A DNA stretch of 64,000 nucleotides, from positions 1 to 64,000 of the forward strand of contig CABQJD010000006.1 of NCBI GenBank assembly GCA_902464405.1, in the 5' to 3' direction. A model generated the notes under the pieces. It was not told the DNA's origin. It did not search any database and was given only the letters and a program-made list of their open reading frames with translations. Positions within the stretch are counted from its first letter, which is position 1; each line of letters starts with the position of its first letter. The stretch comes from an uncultured Actinomycetaceae bacterium. GTDB taxonomy: Bacteria > Actinomycetota > Actinomycetes > Actinomycetales > Actinomycetaceae. Positions 1 through 8,415 of the stretch are shown here, one piece after another. Position numbers and translations under genes: made by a program.

Positions 1-1
1 T

Positions 2-703
2 GGCACTTTCTTTTCCTGCCTCGACCGCCTCGTCACCCTTCATCAGCGTAAGCTTCACGCACTGCACACCATCAAAAAAGCACTACTCGAAAAAATGTTT
101 CCGAAAGATGGTGCAGATGTACCGGAAGTGCGCTTTAAGGGATTTACGGGTGCATGGAAAAGAAAACGGTTTTCCGAACTCTACGAAAGTGTCATTCAGA
201 AAAATGATTTGACTTATGGAGTTGATAAGAATATTACTGTTGCTTCTATGCAATATCGTCCAGATATCAAGGTTACAGACATTGAGTATTTGAGGACATA
301 CAATGTCTTAAAATTAGGCGATATTGCATTTGAAGGACATCAAAGTAAAGAATTTAGATATGGACGTTTCGTTGAAAACGATATTGGAGATGGAATCGTT
401 TCCCATATCTTTGCTGTTTTTCGTCCTAAAACTGACTATGATTTGATGTTCTGGAAATACGCTATCAATAACGAAAGAATTATGCGCCCCGTGCTTGTCC
501 GATGCACAAAAGCATCTACAATGATGAATGACCTTGTTTCAAAGGATTTTTTGGAAGAAAGTATTCTCGTGCCGGGTATTGAGGAACAGAAAAAAATAGG
601 TACAGTTTTGTCCGAAATAGATCGACTAATTTCTTTGCAACAGGAAGAACTTAAAAAACTGCAATCTTTCAAAAAAGCACTACTCGAAAAAATGTTTGTA
701 TAG
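2..703 (+). CDS. hsdS: Type I restriction-modification specificity subunit (3' part)
   Basis: This is the C-terminal part of an HsdS subunit, which gives a type I restriction-modification complex its DNA target. The frame is already open at the left edge, so the gene is cut by the window. The visible part is the end of the first half (central conserved helix, ending in KKALLEKMF at about position 98), then a second target-recognition domain starting with PEVRFKGFTGAWKRKRFSEL, then a closing conserved helix (EEQKKIGTVLSEIDRLISL) that again ends in KKALLEKMF before TAG at 701-703. The two conserved helices end in an identical stretch of DNA (see the repeat entries). hsdM and hsdR are not visible and may lie upstream. 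The family call is firm; the target sequence cannot be read from this. Confidence 0.9.
   Translation, partial: GTFFSCLDRLVTLHQRKLHALHTIKKALLEKMFPKDGADVPEVRFKGFTGAWKRKRFSELYESVIQKNDLTYGVDKNITVASMQYRPDIKVTDIEYLRTYNVLKLGDIAFEGHQSKEFRYGRFVENDIGDGIVSHIFAVFRPKTDYDLMFWKYAINNERIMRPVLVRCTKASTMMNDLVSKDFLEESILVPGIEEQKKIGTVLSEIDRLISLQQEELKKLQSFKKALLEKMFV
72..100 (+). repeat. 29-bp direct repeat copy 1 inside hsdS
   Basis: A 29-nt stretch running from TCAAAAAAGCACTACTCG to AATGTTT occurs here and again at 669-697 with no mismatch. It encodes the shared KKALLEKMF end of the two conserved helices. Identical DNA at both ends of a target-recognition domain is a natural substrate for homologous exchange of that domain. 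Confidence 0.9.
669..697 (+). repeat. 29-bp direct repeat copy 2 at the 3' end of hsdS
   Basis: Second perfect copy of the 29-nt repeat at 72-100, placed four bases before the hsdS stop codon. See the copy 1 entry for its meaning. Confidence 0.9.
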
Positions 704-735
704 ATTTCGCAAAACGTGGGTGCAGAAAAATCTAG

Positions 736-1065
736 AAAATCTCTAAACGATATCTGCTCGTGTCGAATGCTCGTTTCGCTATTTCGATTACTCCTCGCGA
801 AAAACTGGCATCGCATGGTACAGATACGATTCAATTTCTTCTTGCGCCGCATAGTGGAGCAGAATTTATGGAGCTTGGCCGCACTGCTTCGGGCGGAGAA
901 ATGAGCAGGATTATGCTTGCTATGGAAGTGAGTTTGGCGAGCGAATCAGATAGCGCTGGGCACACTTTCGTATTTGATGAAATTGATGCTGGAATCGGCG
1001 GAAAATCGGCGTTAGCTGTGTTTCTATTTGCTCTAAGTGAGACGTTTCATTGGAAATTTATCTAA
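736..1065 (+). pseudogene. recN: recN remnant (DNA repair ATPase, C-terminal fragment)
   Basis: The reading frame carries an unmistakable piece of the RecN ATPase head: ARFAISI, then TDTIQFLLAPHSGAEF, then the ABC signature ASGGEMSRIMLAMEV, then Walker B and D-loop FVFDEIDAGIGGKSAL. RecN is an SMC-like protein of about 550-590 residues used in double-strand break repair. Here only about 100 residues remain. Upstream the frame hits TAG at 733-735 inside the region that should be coiled coil. Downstream the family sequence ends after the D-loop, and the closing HLPQVA-type switch region is absent. It begins about 30 bp after hsdS. The simplest reading is that the restriction-modification locus arrived in or beside recN and the gene decayed. 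An intact recN could exist elsewhere. Confidence 0.8.
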
Positions 1066-1325
1066 GGAAATTTATCTAAATTTCTGTGTTGTTTGGGCTT
1101 TGATGCGCTTATGTTTTTAGCTGTAAGGCTTGTTGCAAGCGATTGCGTGCCTAGCACACAAAATGCTCTCCATTCGTCATTACTCTCTATTCGTCGCAAT
1201 ACTCATAAAATATAGGGTCTATACGCCTAGAGCTATCCAAGAAAGAGTGGAATAATAGAGAGCGTAATACGCGCGTTTATCGGCGGCTTGCCGATCGTGC
1301 AAGATCACTCACGAAGGAGTAGCCA

Positions 1326-2354
1326 GTGGCTATTGCAACCCCAGAAGAATATAATGCAATGCTCGATAAGGCCAAGGAAGGCAAATTTGCCTATCCTGCC
1401 ATCAACGTCACTTCGAGCCAGACTCTTACAGCAGCAATTAAAGGTTTTGCTGACGCTGGTTCCGACGGTATTCTCCAAGTTTCCGTTGGTGGTGCGGAGT
1501 ATTGGAGCGGTTCAAGCGTCAAAGATCGCGTAGCAGGTTCTCTCGCTATGGCTGCGTATGCTCGCGAAATTGCTAAGAATTATGATGTGACGGTAGCGCT
1601 GCATACCGATCACTGCGCCAAGCAGAATCTCGATTCTTGGGTCATTCCGTTGCTTGAGCTTGAGGCTGAGGAAGTGAAGGCAGGGCGTCTTCCGTTCTTC
1701 CAGAGCCATATGTGGGATGGATCGGCAATCGATCTTGATGAAAACATCGAGATCGCAGTTAAGATGCTTGAAATGAGCCAGGCTGCCCGCACTATTCTTG
1801 AAATTGAAATTGGTGCTGTGGGTGGCGAAGAAGACGGCGTAGTGGGAGAGATTAACGATTCCCTCTATACTTCCACTGAAGATGCAATGAAAGCAGTGAA
1901 GGCTCTCGGTCTTGGGGAGAACGGTCGTTATATCACAGCTCTGACTTTCGGCAACGTACATGGCGTGTATAAGCCAGGCAACGTGAAGTTACGCCCAGAG
2001 ATTCTCGGCACAATTCAGGAAGAAGTTGCCCAGCAGGTTGGCTGGAAGAACGATCGTCCATTCGATCTCGTGATGCATGGCGGATCTGGCTCCACTGAGG
2101 AAGAAATCGCATTGGCTGTGGCTAATGGCGTTATCAAGATGAACGTTGATACCGATACGCAGTATGCGTTTACTCGCCCAGTTGTTGATTGGATGCTGAA
2201 GAATTACGACGGCGTACTCAAAATTGATGGTGAGGTCGGCAATAAGAAGCAGTACGATCCTCGCGCTTGGGGCAAAGCCGCTGAAGCTGGTATGTCTGCT
2301 CGCGTGGTTGAGGCCTGTGAGCGTCTTGGTTCAGTGGGTTCGCATAATAAGTGA
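1326..2354 (+). CDS. fba: Class II fructose-bisphosphate aldolase
   Basis: Zinc-dependent aldolase of glycolysis and gluconeogenesis, cleaving fructose 1,6-bisphosphate to dihydroxyacetone phosphate and glyceraldehyde 3-phosphate in the cytoplasm. The 342-residue length is normal for the long (FbaA-like) class II type. Family landmarks are PAINVTSSQT near the N-terminus, the metal-binding HTDHCAK segment, QSHMWDGSAIDLDENI, the metal-binding Glu in EIEIGAVGGEEDG, and the closing VMHGGSGS and KMNVDTDTQYAFTRP loops. The start is GTG at 1326, preceded by GAAGGAG with suitable spacing. It is a single-gene unit followed by a strong terminator. The supply of triose phosphates links it to pckG a few kilobases away, but no operon is shared. 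Confidence 0.95.
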   Translation: MAIATPEEYNAMLDKAKEGKFAYPAINVTSSQTLTAAIKGFADAGSDGILQVSVGGAEYWSGSSVKDRVAGSLAMAAYAREIAKNYDVTVALHTDHCAKQNLDSWVIPLLELEAEEVKAGRLPFFQSHMWDGSAIDLDENIEIAVKMLEMSQAARTILEIEIGAVGGEEDGVVGEINDSLYTSTEDAMKAVKALGLGENGRYITALTFGNVHGVYKPGNVKLRPEILGTIQEEVAQQVGWKNDRPFDLVMHGGSGSTEEEIALAVANGVIKMNVDTDTQYAFTRPVVDWMLKNYDGVLKIDGEVGNKKQYDPRAWGKAAEAGMSARVVEACERLGSVGSHNK

Positions 2355-2471
2355 GTATGCGAAATATAGGAAAAGGAGCTGATGCCTTTTCCTTGCCCGT
2401 AATGGTTCATAGTATTAGCCGTATGAGCTGGTCATATAGTATCTAGCTGATGCGAATCTAATACGACTTGT

Positions 2472-2507
2472 GGTAGCCCGAGAATTTCCTCTCGGGCTAC
2501 CGCTTTT
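2472..2507 (+). terminator. Rho-independent terminator of fba
   Basis: GGTAGCCCGAG at 2472-2482 pairs perfectly with CTCGGGCTACC at 2491-2501 around an 8-nt loop and is followed by GCTTTT. The rest of 2355-2760 shows no gene; it should hold the purA promoter. Confidence 0.85.
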
Positions 2508-2760
2508 GTGTGCAAGTATTAAGGTAGGTAGCAATACCTATTTGATAATCCGAGTAATTTTAAGTTAAAGGTATAAATGCGTGTCTGGGTCGAGCGTGTC
2601 GTGATTGTTGTATGGTATGCCTATGCTGGAGTTTCTAGTATTTTTCCCATATCTCGAAGATCCTAGCAATGCGACCCCTCTTGCCCGTATAATTATTCGG
2701 TGCTCGCGGCGGCATATCAAAAGCTTCGGTAAGTGCGGGCAATAAAAAGGAGGCGAACTA

Positions 2761-4047
2761 ATGCCAAGTGTTATTGTGCTCGGTGCTCAATGGGGTGACG
2801 AAGGAAAAGGAAAAGCCAGTGACCAACTCGGCACAGCTGTTGATTATGTTGTGAAGTTCAACGGTGGTAATAACGCTGGGCATACCGTCGTCGTCAATGG
2901 TGAAAAGTTTGCGCTCCATCTTCTTCCTGCAGGTATTCTTAGCCCAAACTGCACGCCTGTGATCGGTAACGGCGTAGTCGTCGATCTGCAGGTGCTTTTT
3001 GAAGAAATCGCTGATCTGCAATCGCGCGGTGTAGATACGAGCCGCCTTAAAATTTCTCCGAATGCACACGTTATTCCGCCATACAACAAGGCGATGGATG
3101 CGGTAAATGAGCGTATGCTTGGCAAGCGCAAGCTTGGTACGACGGGCAGGGGTATTGGTCCAACCTACGCTGATAAGATGAATCGTATTGGCATTCGTAT
3201 CCAAGATCTTTACGATCCTTCGATTTTGCGCCAAAAAGTTGAAGGAGCGCTAAGCCAGAAGAATCCAGAAATTGTGGAGCTATTAGAAGGCGATCCTTTC
3301 ACTGTAGATAGCGTGACCGACGAACTGCTCAGTTATGCAGATCGTGTGAAGCCAATGCTTATGAACGTGCCAGCAGAGCTGAATCGCGCTCTCGATCGTG
3401 GAGAAACGATTGTGTTTGAGGGCGGGCAGGCGACGATGCTGGATATTGATCATGGCACCTATCCGTTCGTCACCAGCTCGAATTGTACGGCAGCAGGTGC
3501 ATGTACTGGCTCTGGTGTGGGGCCGAGGCGCATTGATCGCATTGTGGGGGTAGCGAAAGCCTATATCACGCGCGTTGGCGAAGGGCCGTTCCCCACAGAG
3601 CTTTTTGATGAATCTGGTGAATGGTTGCGTGAAGCCGGGCATGAGTATGGGGTGACGACGGGTCGTCCGCGGCGCTGCGGCTGGTACGATGCTGTGGTTG
3701 CGCGTTATGCCACGGCAATTAACTCTCTTACGGATTTAGTGGTGACTAAGCTCGATGTGCTCACTGGTTTGGAGAAAATTCCTGTCTGCGTAGCGTATGA
3801 GATTGACGGTAAAATGGTTGAAGATATGCCGCAGAGCCAGTCAGATATGCATCATGCGCAGCCGATTTATGAATTTTTCCCAGGCTGGGAAGAAGATATT
3901 TCGCAGTGCCGCACTTTCGAGGAGTTGCCAGCTAATGCTCAGGCGTATATTTTGAAACTTGAAGAGCTTTCTGGCACGCGTATCTCCTCAATTGGGATTG
4001 GCCCTGGGCGAGATCAAACGATTGTGCGTTTTCCGCTACTTGGCTAG
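2761..4047 (+). CDS. purA: Adenylosuccinate synthetase
   Basis: Catalyses the GTP-dependent joining of IMP and aspartate to adenylosuccinate, the first committed step of AMP synthesis. The 428-residue length is typical. Visible motifs are the N-terminal GAQWGDEGKGKASD GTP/IMP loop, NGGNNAGHTV, the GTTGRGIGPTYADK segment, FEGGQATMLDIDHGTYPFVTS, the TTGRPRRCGW arginine loop and the late GTP-binding KLDVLTG motif. The ATG at 2761 has AAAAGGAGG just upstream. It stands alone between two terminators. Confidence 0.97.
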   Translation: MPSVIVLGAQWGDEGKGKASDQLGTAVDYVVKFNGGNNAGHTVVVNGEKFALHLLPAGILSPNCTPVIGNGVVVDLQVLFEEIADLQSRGVDTSRLKISPNAHVIPPYNKAMDAVNERMLGKRKLGTTGRGIGPTYADKMNRIGIRIQDLYDPSILRQKVEGALSQKNPEIVELLEGDPFTVDSVTDELLSYADRVKPMLMNVPAELNRALDRGETIVFEGGQATMLDIDHGTYPFVTSSNCTAAGACTGSGVGPRRIDRIVGVAKAYITRVGEGPFPTELFDESGEWLREAGHEYGVTTGRPRRCGWYDAVVARYATAINSLTDLVVTKLDVLTGLEKIPVCVAYEIDGKMVEDMPQSQSDMHHAQPIYEFFPGWEEDISQCRTFEELPANAQAYILKLEELSGTRISSIGIGPGRDQTIVRFPLLG

Positions 4048-4142
4048 ATTCCTCAGCTAGAGCCGTGGCGGTTTTGGCAGAATCCGCCGCTTCGCCGTCA
4101 CCTCATCGGAGGGCTTGCGCGATATATAGGTGAATACCCTGA

Positions 4143-4178
4143 TATGTACAAATTTCTCAAAAATTTGTACATATTTTT
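4143..4178 (+). terminator. AT-rich terminator after purA
   Basis: A 13-bp perfect stem, TATGTACAAATTT at 4143-4155 with its complement at 4161-4173, a 5-nt loop CTCAA and then TTTTT. It lies between purA and the convergent lipoprotein gene; the T-run is only on the purA side. Confidence 0.75.
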
Positions 4179-4252
4179 GGGATATGTTTATGAGATCGAC
4201 ATATCACTGCTGGTACCTGTGCTTGTGCTGTACCTCGTAGAATCTGTGGCGA

Positions 4253-5095
4253 TTATTGGTAGGTGCGGGTGTGGTGACGATAAATCCCTATTCCCAGCAC
4301 GAGAACAGTGAGAATGCCGATGCTGCTGAGTGCCCAGATAAAATAGTTTGATCTCGTAGGTTTTTCTGCAATATCGGCAGGATTGACCTCGGTTATTGTT
4401 TGAGGCGTATCAGCTTCATTTCCTTTTGCAGGGGTTTTCTCACCTTCCACGTTTACGCCGTTAAGCAGCACGTCTATATCGCTGAAAGTTGCTGTGTTTG
4501 CGTTGATTGTGGCGCCTGGAGCTGAAATGATTTTACCTGGCATTGCAATTGAGAGAGAAAATTGCGGATCGAGCAAGGAGAGTGTGCGTAAGTTGCCTTC
4601 GCTAAGCATTCCGCGTGGCAAAGTAAAAATATAGCTAGTTTCTGTTTCGCTGAGCAGTTGTGTGCCTGCAGCTGATTCTCCTGAATTAAATGTGAGCGTG
4701 CAATGAAAAGTATTGCTATCGCTATGATCTTCCACAGTAAAGACGGAAGATTCGTTATCAAAAATGCCGCCTTTGAGTTTGATATTCCCTATTTCTTCTA
4801 GCTTGTTGCAGGCAATTCCAGCTGTGGAAGCGATGGCAAAATCGGCCGTTACGTCTGCCATGCCTTCTATGGCTCCAGAGGGCTGTATAGCTATTTGGCT
4901 TTCAGATCGGCATCCAGAAAGAAGGAAGAGTGTGCTGGCAAGAATGACGGCTGCTAAGGCTCGCGTATGCGCTGTGGCATGGTTCTTCATTTTGGTGCGG
5001 TTGTTCTTAGTGTGTGTAGTGCAAAGGTAGGTATGCCGAATCTTGCTGAGAGATTGAAGCAGTGTAATCGTACTGTTGTGTGTTTTCGTGCTCAT
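4253..5095 (-). CDS. LppM-like lipoprotein with C-terminal membrane anchor
   Basis: An exported, lipid-anchored protein of unknown function. A hydrophobic stretch ending in the lipobox LLSGC is followed by an ectodomain of about 160 residues starting near SQIAIQPSGAIEG, then a transmembrane helix near the C-terminus (FIWALSSIGILTVLVLGIGI) and a short basic tail. The lipobox Cys followed by an I-x-P-x-G-x-x-G segment resembles mycobacterial LppM proteins; that link is inference. The ATG at 5095 has GAGGAG at correct spacing, which supports it, but gives an unusually long n-region. An internal ATG at 4990 would give a conventional signal peptide but lacks a clear ribosome site. No operon partner is visible. 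Confidence 0.65.
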   Translation of the reverse strand: MSTKTHNSTITLLQSLSKIRHTYLCTTHTKNNRTKMKNHATAHTRALAAVILASTLFLLSGCRSESQIAIQPSGAIEGMADVTADFAIASTAGIACNKLEEIGNIKLKGGIFDNESSVFTVEDHSDSNTFHCTLTFNSGESAAGTQLLSETETSYIFTLPRGMLSEGNLRTLSLLDPQFSLSIAMPGKIISAPGATINANTATFSDIDVLLNGVNVEGEKTPAKGNEADTPQTITEVNPADIAEKPTRSNYFIWALSSIGILTVLVLGIGIYRHHTRTYQ

Positions 5096-5803
5096 GCCTG
5101 CTCCTCTTTGTTGAAGTGCCTTGTACTTAAGAATACATTTTACTTTTATCGAGGTGGCGAAGAAGGGAAAGTAAGAGATAAAAGCAGGGAAAGTAAGAGG
5201 TAAGTAGAAGAGCGAAGCAGGTATAGCTATACGGTTTCGCTAAATTGTTTTAGGTTTTATTTTTAGGTACTCACTTTGTTTTCTATGTATTACTGGGGTT
5301 TATGGTGAACGGATGTAGCTCGCTCCTCTCGGTATCAACACACCTAGGATTCTCGTGCGGCAAAACGCATCTGAACTTCCGAAGGCGCTGAAGTAGTAGG
5401 GCTTGCTTTCTCTAGATTCGTTCCTCGCTTTTCGTGGTAGGCAGTGGTGTTGAGCGCCGCAATGATCGGTATATGCGTATATATCTGAGCAGATGAATGC
5501 TGGCTCGCGCGGATTCGCGCGGCAATGCTAGAGCGCAAAGAAGAGGAAAATCGGCAAGCGCAGCATGAGCAGCGTGAACCCATAGGAGGAGTGGTCAGCA
5601 AGCACAGTGCGAACAGTATGAATAATATGAACACTATAAACAGCATGAATACCACGAACAGCACGGACAACTCAGCGCTGAGTATGGTTTATCTCTCTTA
5701 GTATGTTTCCTGATTTTTCTCCGTTAGTCCCAAGAAATTTTTAAGAATTGGAGAGATAATAAAACAGTAAGAAAAACACAACATCGCCCTAGGAGGATAT
5801 GCG
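5096..5803. other. Gene-poor 0.7-kb stretch with low-complexity repeat
   Basis: No convincing gene. A plus-strand frame without a good ribosome site (about 5525-5701) encodes a charged helix (LERKEEENRQAQHEQRE) followed by an Asn/Met/Thr/Ser low-complexity tail made by a 9-bp repeat. The opposite frame gives a hydrophobic run that is just its complement. The 3' end of the stretch must carry the pckG promoter. Confidence 0.5.
5612..5665 (+). repeat. Six degenerate 9-bp tandem repeats
   Basis: Consecutive 9-mers AACAGTATG, AATAATATG, AACACTATA, AACAGCATG, AATACCACG and AACAGCACG share the pattern AAYANYAYR. The period of 9 keeps any reading frame open. Confidence 0.7.
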
Positions 5804-7669
5804 ATGGCAAAATTTACTGTGGAAGATGTACGCGCTGGTGCGCCAGAAGTAGCACCAGAAGATCTCGTTTCGTGGGTTGCAGAGGTTGCAAATATCACCG
5901 AACCTGAGCGCATTGAATGGGCAGACGGCTCACAGGAAGAGTGGGATCGCCTCACGGCAATGATGGTAGAAAGCGGTATGCTTACTCGCTTGAATCCAGA
6001 AAAGCGCCCAAACTCATTCTTGGCTCGTTCACTGCCAAGCGATGTGGCTCGCGTAGAATCTCGCACGTTCATCTGCTCCGAAAAGGAAGAGGATGCAGGC
6101 CCGACGAACCACTGGGCAGATCCTAAAGAAATGAAGGAAACCCTCATCGGTGAAAAGGGTGTGTTCCGTGGCTGTATGCACGGTCGTACGATGTACGTGG
6201 TTCCATTCTCAATGGGTCCGTTGGGTGGTCCGATTTCAAAGCTCGGCATCGAGCTTACAGATTCCCCATACGTCGTGGTCAATATGCGTATTATGACCCG
6301 TATGGGCAAGGGCGCTCTTGAGCTTATCGGCAAGGGCGGCGAATGGGTGCCAGCAGTTCACTCCGTTGGCGTGCCGCTCGAAGACGGCGCTGAAGATGCA
6401 GCATGGCCATGCAACGACGAAAAGTACATCACTCACTTCCCGCAGACCAATGAGATTTGGTCCTTCGGTTCTGGTTACGGCGGAAACGCTCTGCTCGGTA
6501 AGAAGTGCTATGCACTGCGCATTGCGTCCACAATGGCTCGTCGTCAAGGCTGGATGGCAGAGCATATGCTCATCCTCCGCCTCACCAATGAAAAGACTGG
6601 CAAGCAGTATCACGTGACGGCTGCATTCCCTTCTGCCTGCGGCAAGACCAACCTCGCTATGCTTCAGCCAACAATTGAGGGCTACAAAGTTGAGACAGTT
6701 GGTGACGACATCGCTTGGATGCGTCCAGGTCCAGATGGTCGCCTCTACGCTATCAACCCAGAAGCTGGCTTCTTCGGTGTGGCGCCAGGCACTTCTTACG
6801 ACACCAACCCAATGGCTATGGAGAGCATGAAAGAAAACACGATCTTTACAAACGTGGCTCTCACTGATGATGGTGACGTATGGTGGGAAGGCATTGACGG
6901 CGAAACTCCAGCTCATCTCATTGATTGGCGTGGTAACGATTGGACTCCGGAATCTGGCGAAAAAGCTGCTCATCCGAACAGCCGTTTCACAGCTCCTGCA
7001 GGGCAGTGCCCGATTATCTGTGCTGACTGGGAAGCTCCTCAAGGTGTGCCGATTGATGCTATTCTCTTCGGCGGTCGTCGCGCATCGAACGTACCGCTCG
7101 TGGCAGAAGCATACGACCAGAATCATGGCGTATTCGTGGGCGCAACGGTAGCTTCTGAGCAGACTGCTGCAGCTGAAGGAGCTGTTGGCTCCCTTCGTCA
7201 CGATCCATTCGCAATGCTCCCATTCTGCGGCTACAACATGGCCGACTATTGGGGTCACTGGCTGGAGATGGGCAAGGAGCTTGGCGATAAGTTCCCGAAG
7301 GTTTTCCAGGTGAACTGGTTCCGCAAGGATTCTGAAGGTAACTGGCTCTGGCCAGGATATGGCGAAAACGCTCGTGTACTCGACTGGGTTGTGCGTCGTT
7401 GCGCTGGCGAAGTTGAGGCTATTGACGGCGTCACTGGTCGCTATCCGAAGTTCGAAGATTTCAACCTCGATGGTGTTGATGTGACCGAAGAGGATTGGAA
7501 GAAGCTCTACTCTATCGATCCTGAGGCATGGGCTGCTGAGGCTGAAGATTCTGCTGAATACTTCAAGCAGTTCGGTGATAAGCTCCCTGCAGAGATCACC
7601 GCTGAGCTTGATAAGCTCCGCGAGCGTATCGCAGGTGCTAAGGGTTGTTGCTGCTCTTGTGAGAAGTGA
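5804..7669 (+). CDS. pckG: Phosphoenolpyruvate carboxykinase (GTP)
   Basis: Interconverts oxaloacetate and phosphoenolpyruvate with GTP/GDP. It serves gluconeogenesis or, in fermenters, anaplerotic CO2 fixation. The 621 residues match the GTP family. Seen are the substrate loop RTMYVVPFSMGPLGGPISKLG, the metal-binding region around YGGNALLGKKCYALRIAS, the kinase-1a P-loop AFPSACGKTNLAM and the kinase-2 region GDDIAWM. The ATG follows TAGGAGGATATGCG. The C-terminus is odd: the protein ends in AKGCCCSCEK, a four-cysteine cluster not usual for this enzyme. It is a single-gene unit with its own terminator. Confidence 0.96.
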   Translation: MAKFTVEDVRAGAPEVAPEDLVSWVAEVANITEPERIEWADGSQEEWDRLTAMMVESGMLTRLNPEKRPNSFLARSLPSDVARVESRTFICSEKEEDAGPTNHWADPKEMKETLIGEKGVFRGCMHGRTMYVVPFSMGPLGGPISKLGIELTDSPYVVVNMRIMTRMGKGALELIGKGGEWVPAVHSVGVPLEDGAEDAAWPCNDEKYITHFPQTNEIWSFGSGYGGNALLGKKCYALRIASTMARRQGWMAEHMLILRLTNEKTGKQYHVTAAFPSACGKTNLAMLQPTIEGYKVETVGDDIAWMRPGPDGRLYAINPEAGFFGVAPGTSYDTNPMAMESMKENTIFTNVALTDDGDVWWEGIDGETPAHLIDWRGNDWTPESGEKAAHPNSRFTAPAGQCPIICADWEAPQGVPIDAILFGGRRASNVPLVAEAYDQNHGVFVGATVASEQTAAAEGAVGSLRHDPFAMLPFCGYNMADYWGHWLEMGKELGDKFPKVFQVNWFRKDSEGNWLWPGYGENARVLDWVVRRCAGEVEAIDGVTGRYPKFEDFNLDGVDVTEEDWKKLYSIDPEAWAAEAEDSAEYFKQFGDKLPAEITAELDKLRERIAGAKGCCCSCEK

Positions 7670-7734
7670 AATGAGTCTTAATAAATTTTAAGAGCTCATC
7701 TCATAGTGCTGATAGAAGCATACGTATATTCATA

Positions 7735-7775
7735 GGTGCCGCGTCAAGCTTTGCTTGGCGCGGCACCGTGTTTAT
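7735..7775 (+). terminator. Terminator of pckG
   Basis: A 15-bp stem with one G-U pair: GGTGCCGCGTCAAGC at 7735-7749 against GCTTGGCGCGGCACC at 7753-7767, with a 3-nt loop, then GTGTTTAT. Confidence 0.75.
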
Positions 7776-7981
7776 ATCGAGTTCCAAAGAGGTATGAGAG
7801 GCTATAGAAATTTATGTTGTTCGATGTGGAATTTTAGCTTGCTGGCATTGCTCTTTGGTCTTATCTCACTTGTTTTCCTCTTCATAGGTGTTGATATTCT
7901 GCAAAAATCTATTTCTTATGCGTGTTGTTGTATGTTTCATCGACGAGATCAAAACTATTTGTATTGTGAGTGAATACTCTA

Positions 7982-8200
7982 CTATCTGATCCATCCAGTG
8001 GACTGTCTCTCTAAGTCTTTTACTGCTCGTATATCTATGTGCTGAAGTATTAAATCCGTAGCGGAAGAAAGATCTCCAGAATCTAGAAAACTCTGTAATT
8101 GGTGGAGTAATGATGTTATATTGTTACTGTGGCGTAGGTCTAGCGTCACAATGTGCATGGCGACAGGGCAGAAGAGCATAATTGACCTGTTCAAGTCGCG
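7982..8200 (-). pseudogene. Possible remnant of a GntR-type regulator (FCD end)
   Basis: The minus-strand frame ends in a helical stretch, SLLHQLQSFLDSGDLSSATD followed by LILQHI, which recalls the last helices of FCD ligand-binding domains (gD..A...m..Hi). No DNA-binding domain is present. The only start lies inside lanA on the other strand, so it is at best a decayed fragment overlapped by the lanA upstream region. Weak call. Confidence 0.22.
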
Positions 8201-8230
8201 CCACAACCTATTATCAGGAGGGAGGGGTTG

Positions 8231-8404
8231 ATGAATGCATTTGCAGTCGATATTCGTGTGCAAGCTAATGCTACGCCCGCAAGTGATGCGAACGCAAACT
8301 CGGTGACACTTGTTACGAGGTTAGTTTGCAGTAAGGTGACATGTAAACCTACCTGTGGGTGCACGCCGTTCTGCATTACGCAGAGTCCGCTTGCTTGTTG
8401 GTGA
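8231..8404 (+). CDS. lanA: Class I lanthipeptide precursor (LanA)
   Basis: A 57-codon gene directly upstream of lanC-lanB-lanT. It encodes the peptide matured by those enzymes. ATG 8231 is preceded by AGGAGG at 8216-8221. The leader contains FAVDIRV at residues 4-10, matching the F-N/D-L-D box that LanB and LanC recognise in nisin-type leaders. The C-terminal half is packed with cysteines (33, 38, 42, 44, 48, 56) and dehydratable residues (T29, S34, T37, T41, T45, T50, S52), ending SPLACW. Plausible rings are T29-C33, S34-C38, T45-C48 (a T-P-x-C ring like nisin ring B) and S52-C56, with T37/T41 to C42/C44. Arg30 could mark a protease site just before LVC. The sequence does not closely match a named lantibiotic that I recall. 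Function as a lanthipeptide is strongly implied by context; ring pattern and cleavage are inference. Confidence 0.9.
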   Translation: MNAFAVDIRVQANATPASDANANSVTLVTRLVCSKVTCKPTCGCTPFCITQSPLACW

Positions 8405-8415
8405 GCGATGCGGAG

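Noticed and set aside
5344..5670. A 108-codon minus-strand frame with a hydrophobic start
   Set aside because: The hydrophobic run is just the complement of the 9-bp repeat array; no ribosome site and the rest is Ser/Cys/Arg noise.
7755..7973. A 72-codon plus-strand frame after pckG
   Set aside because: It begins inside the pckG terminator hairpin, has no ribosome site and mixes a hydrophobic run with random Cys-rich ends.
8110..8181. A 23-codon Cys-containing plus-strand frame (starting MMLYCYCGVG) before lanA as a second precursor
   Set aside because: The ribosome site is too close to the start, there is no leader box, and the peptide is too short for LanB/LanC recognition.
8191..8376. 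Minus-strand frame across lanA
   Set aside because: It is the complement of the lanthipeptide precursor gene, which has the better start, ribosome site and context.
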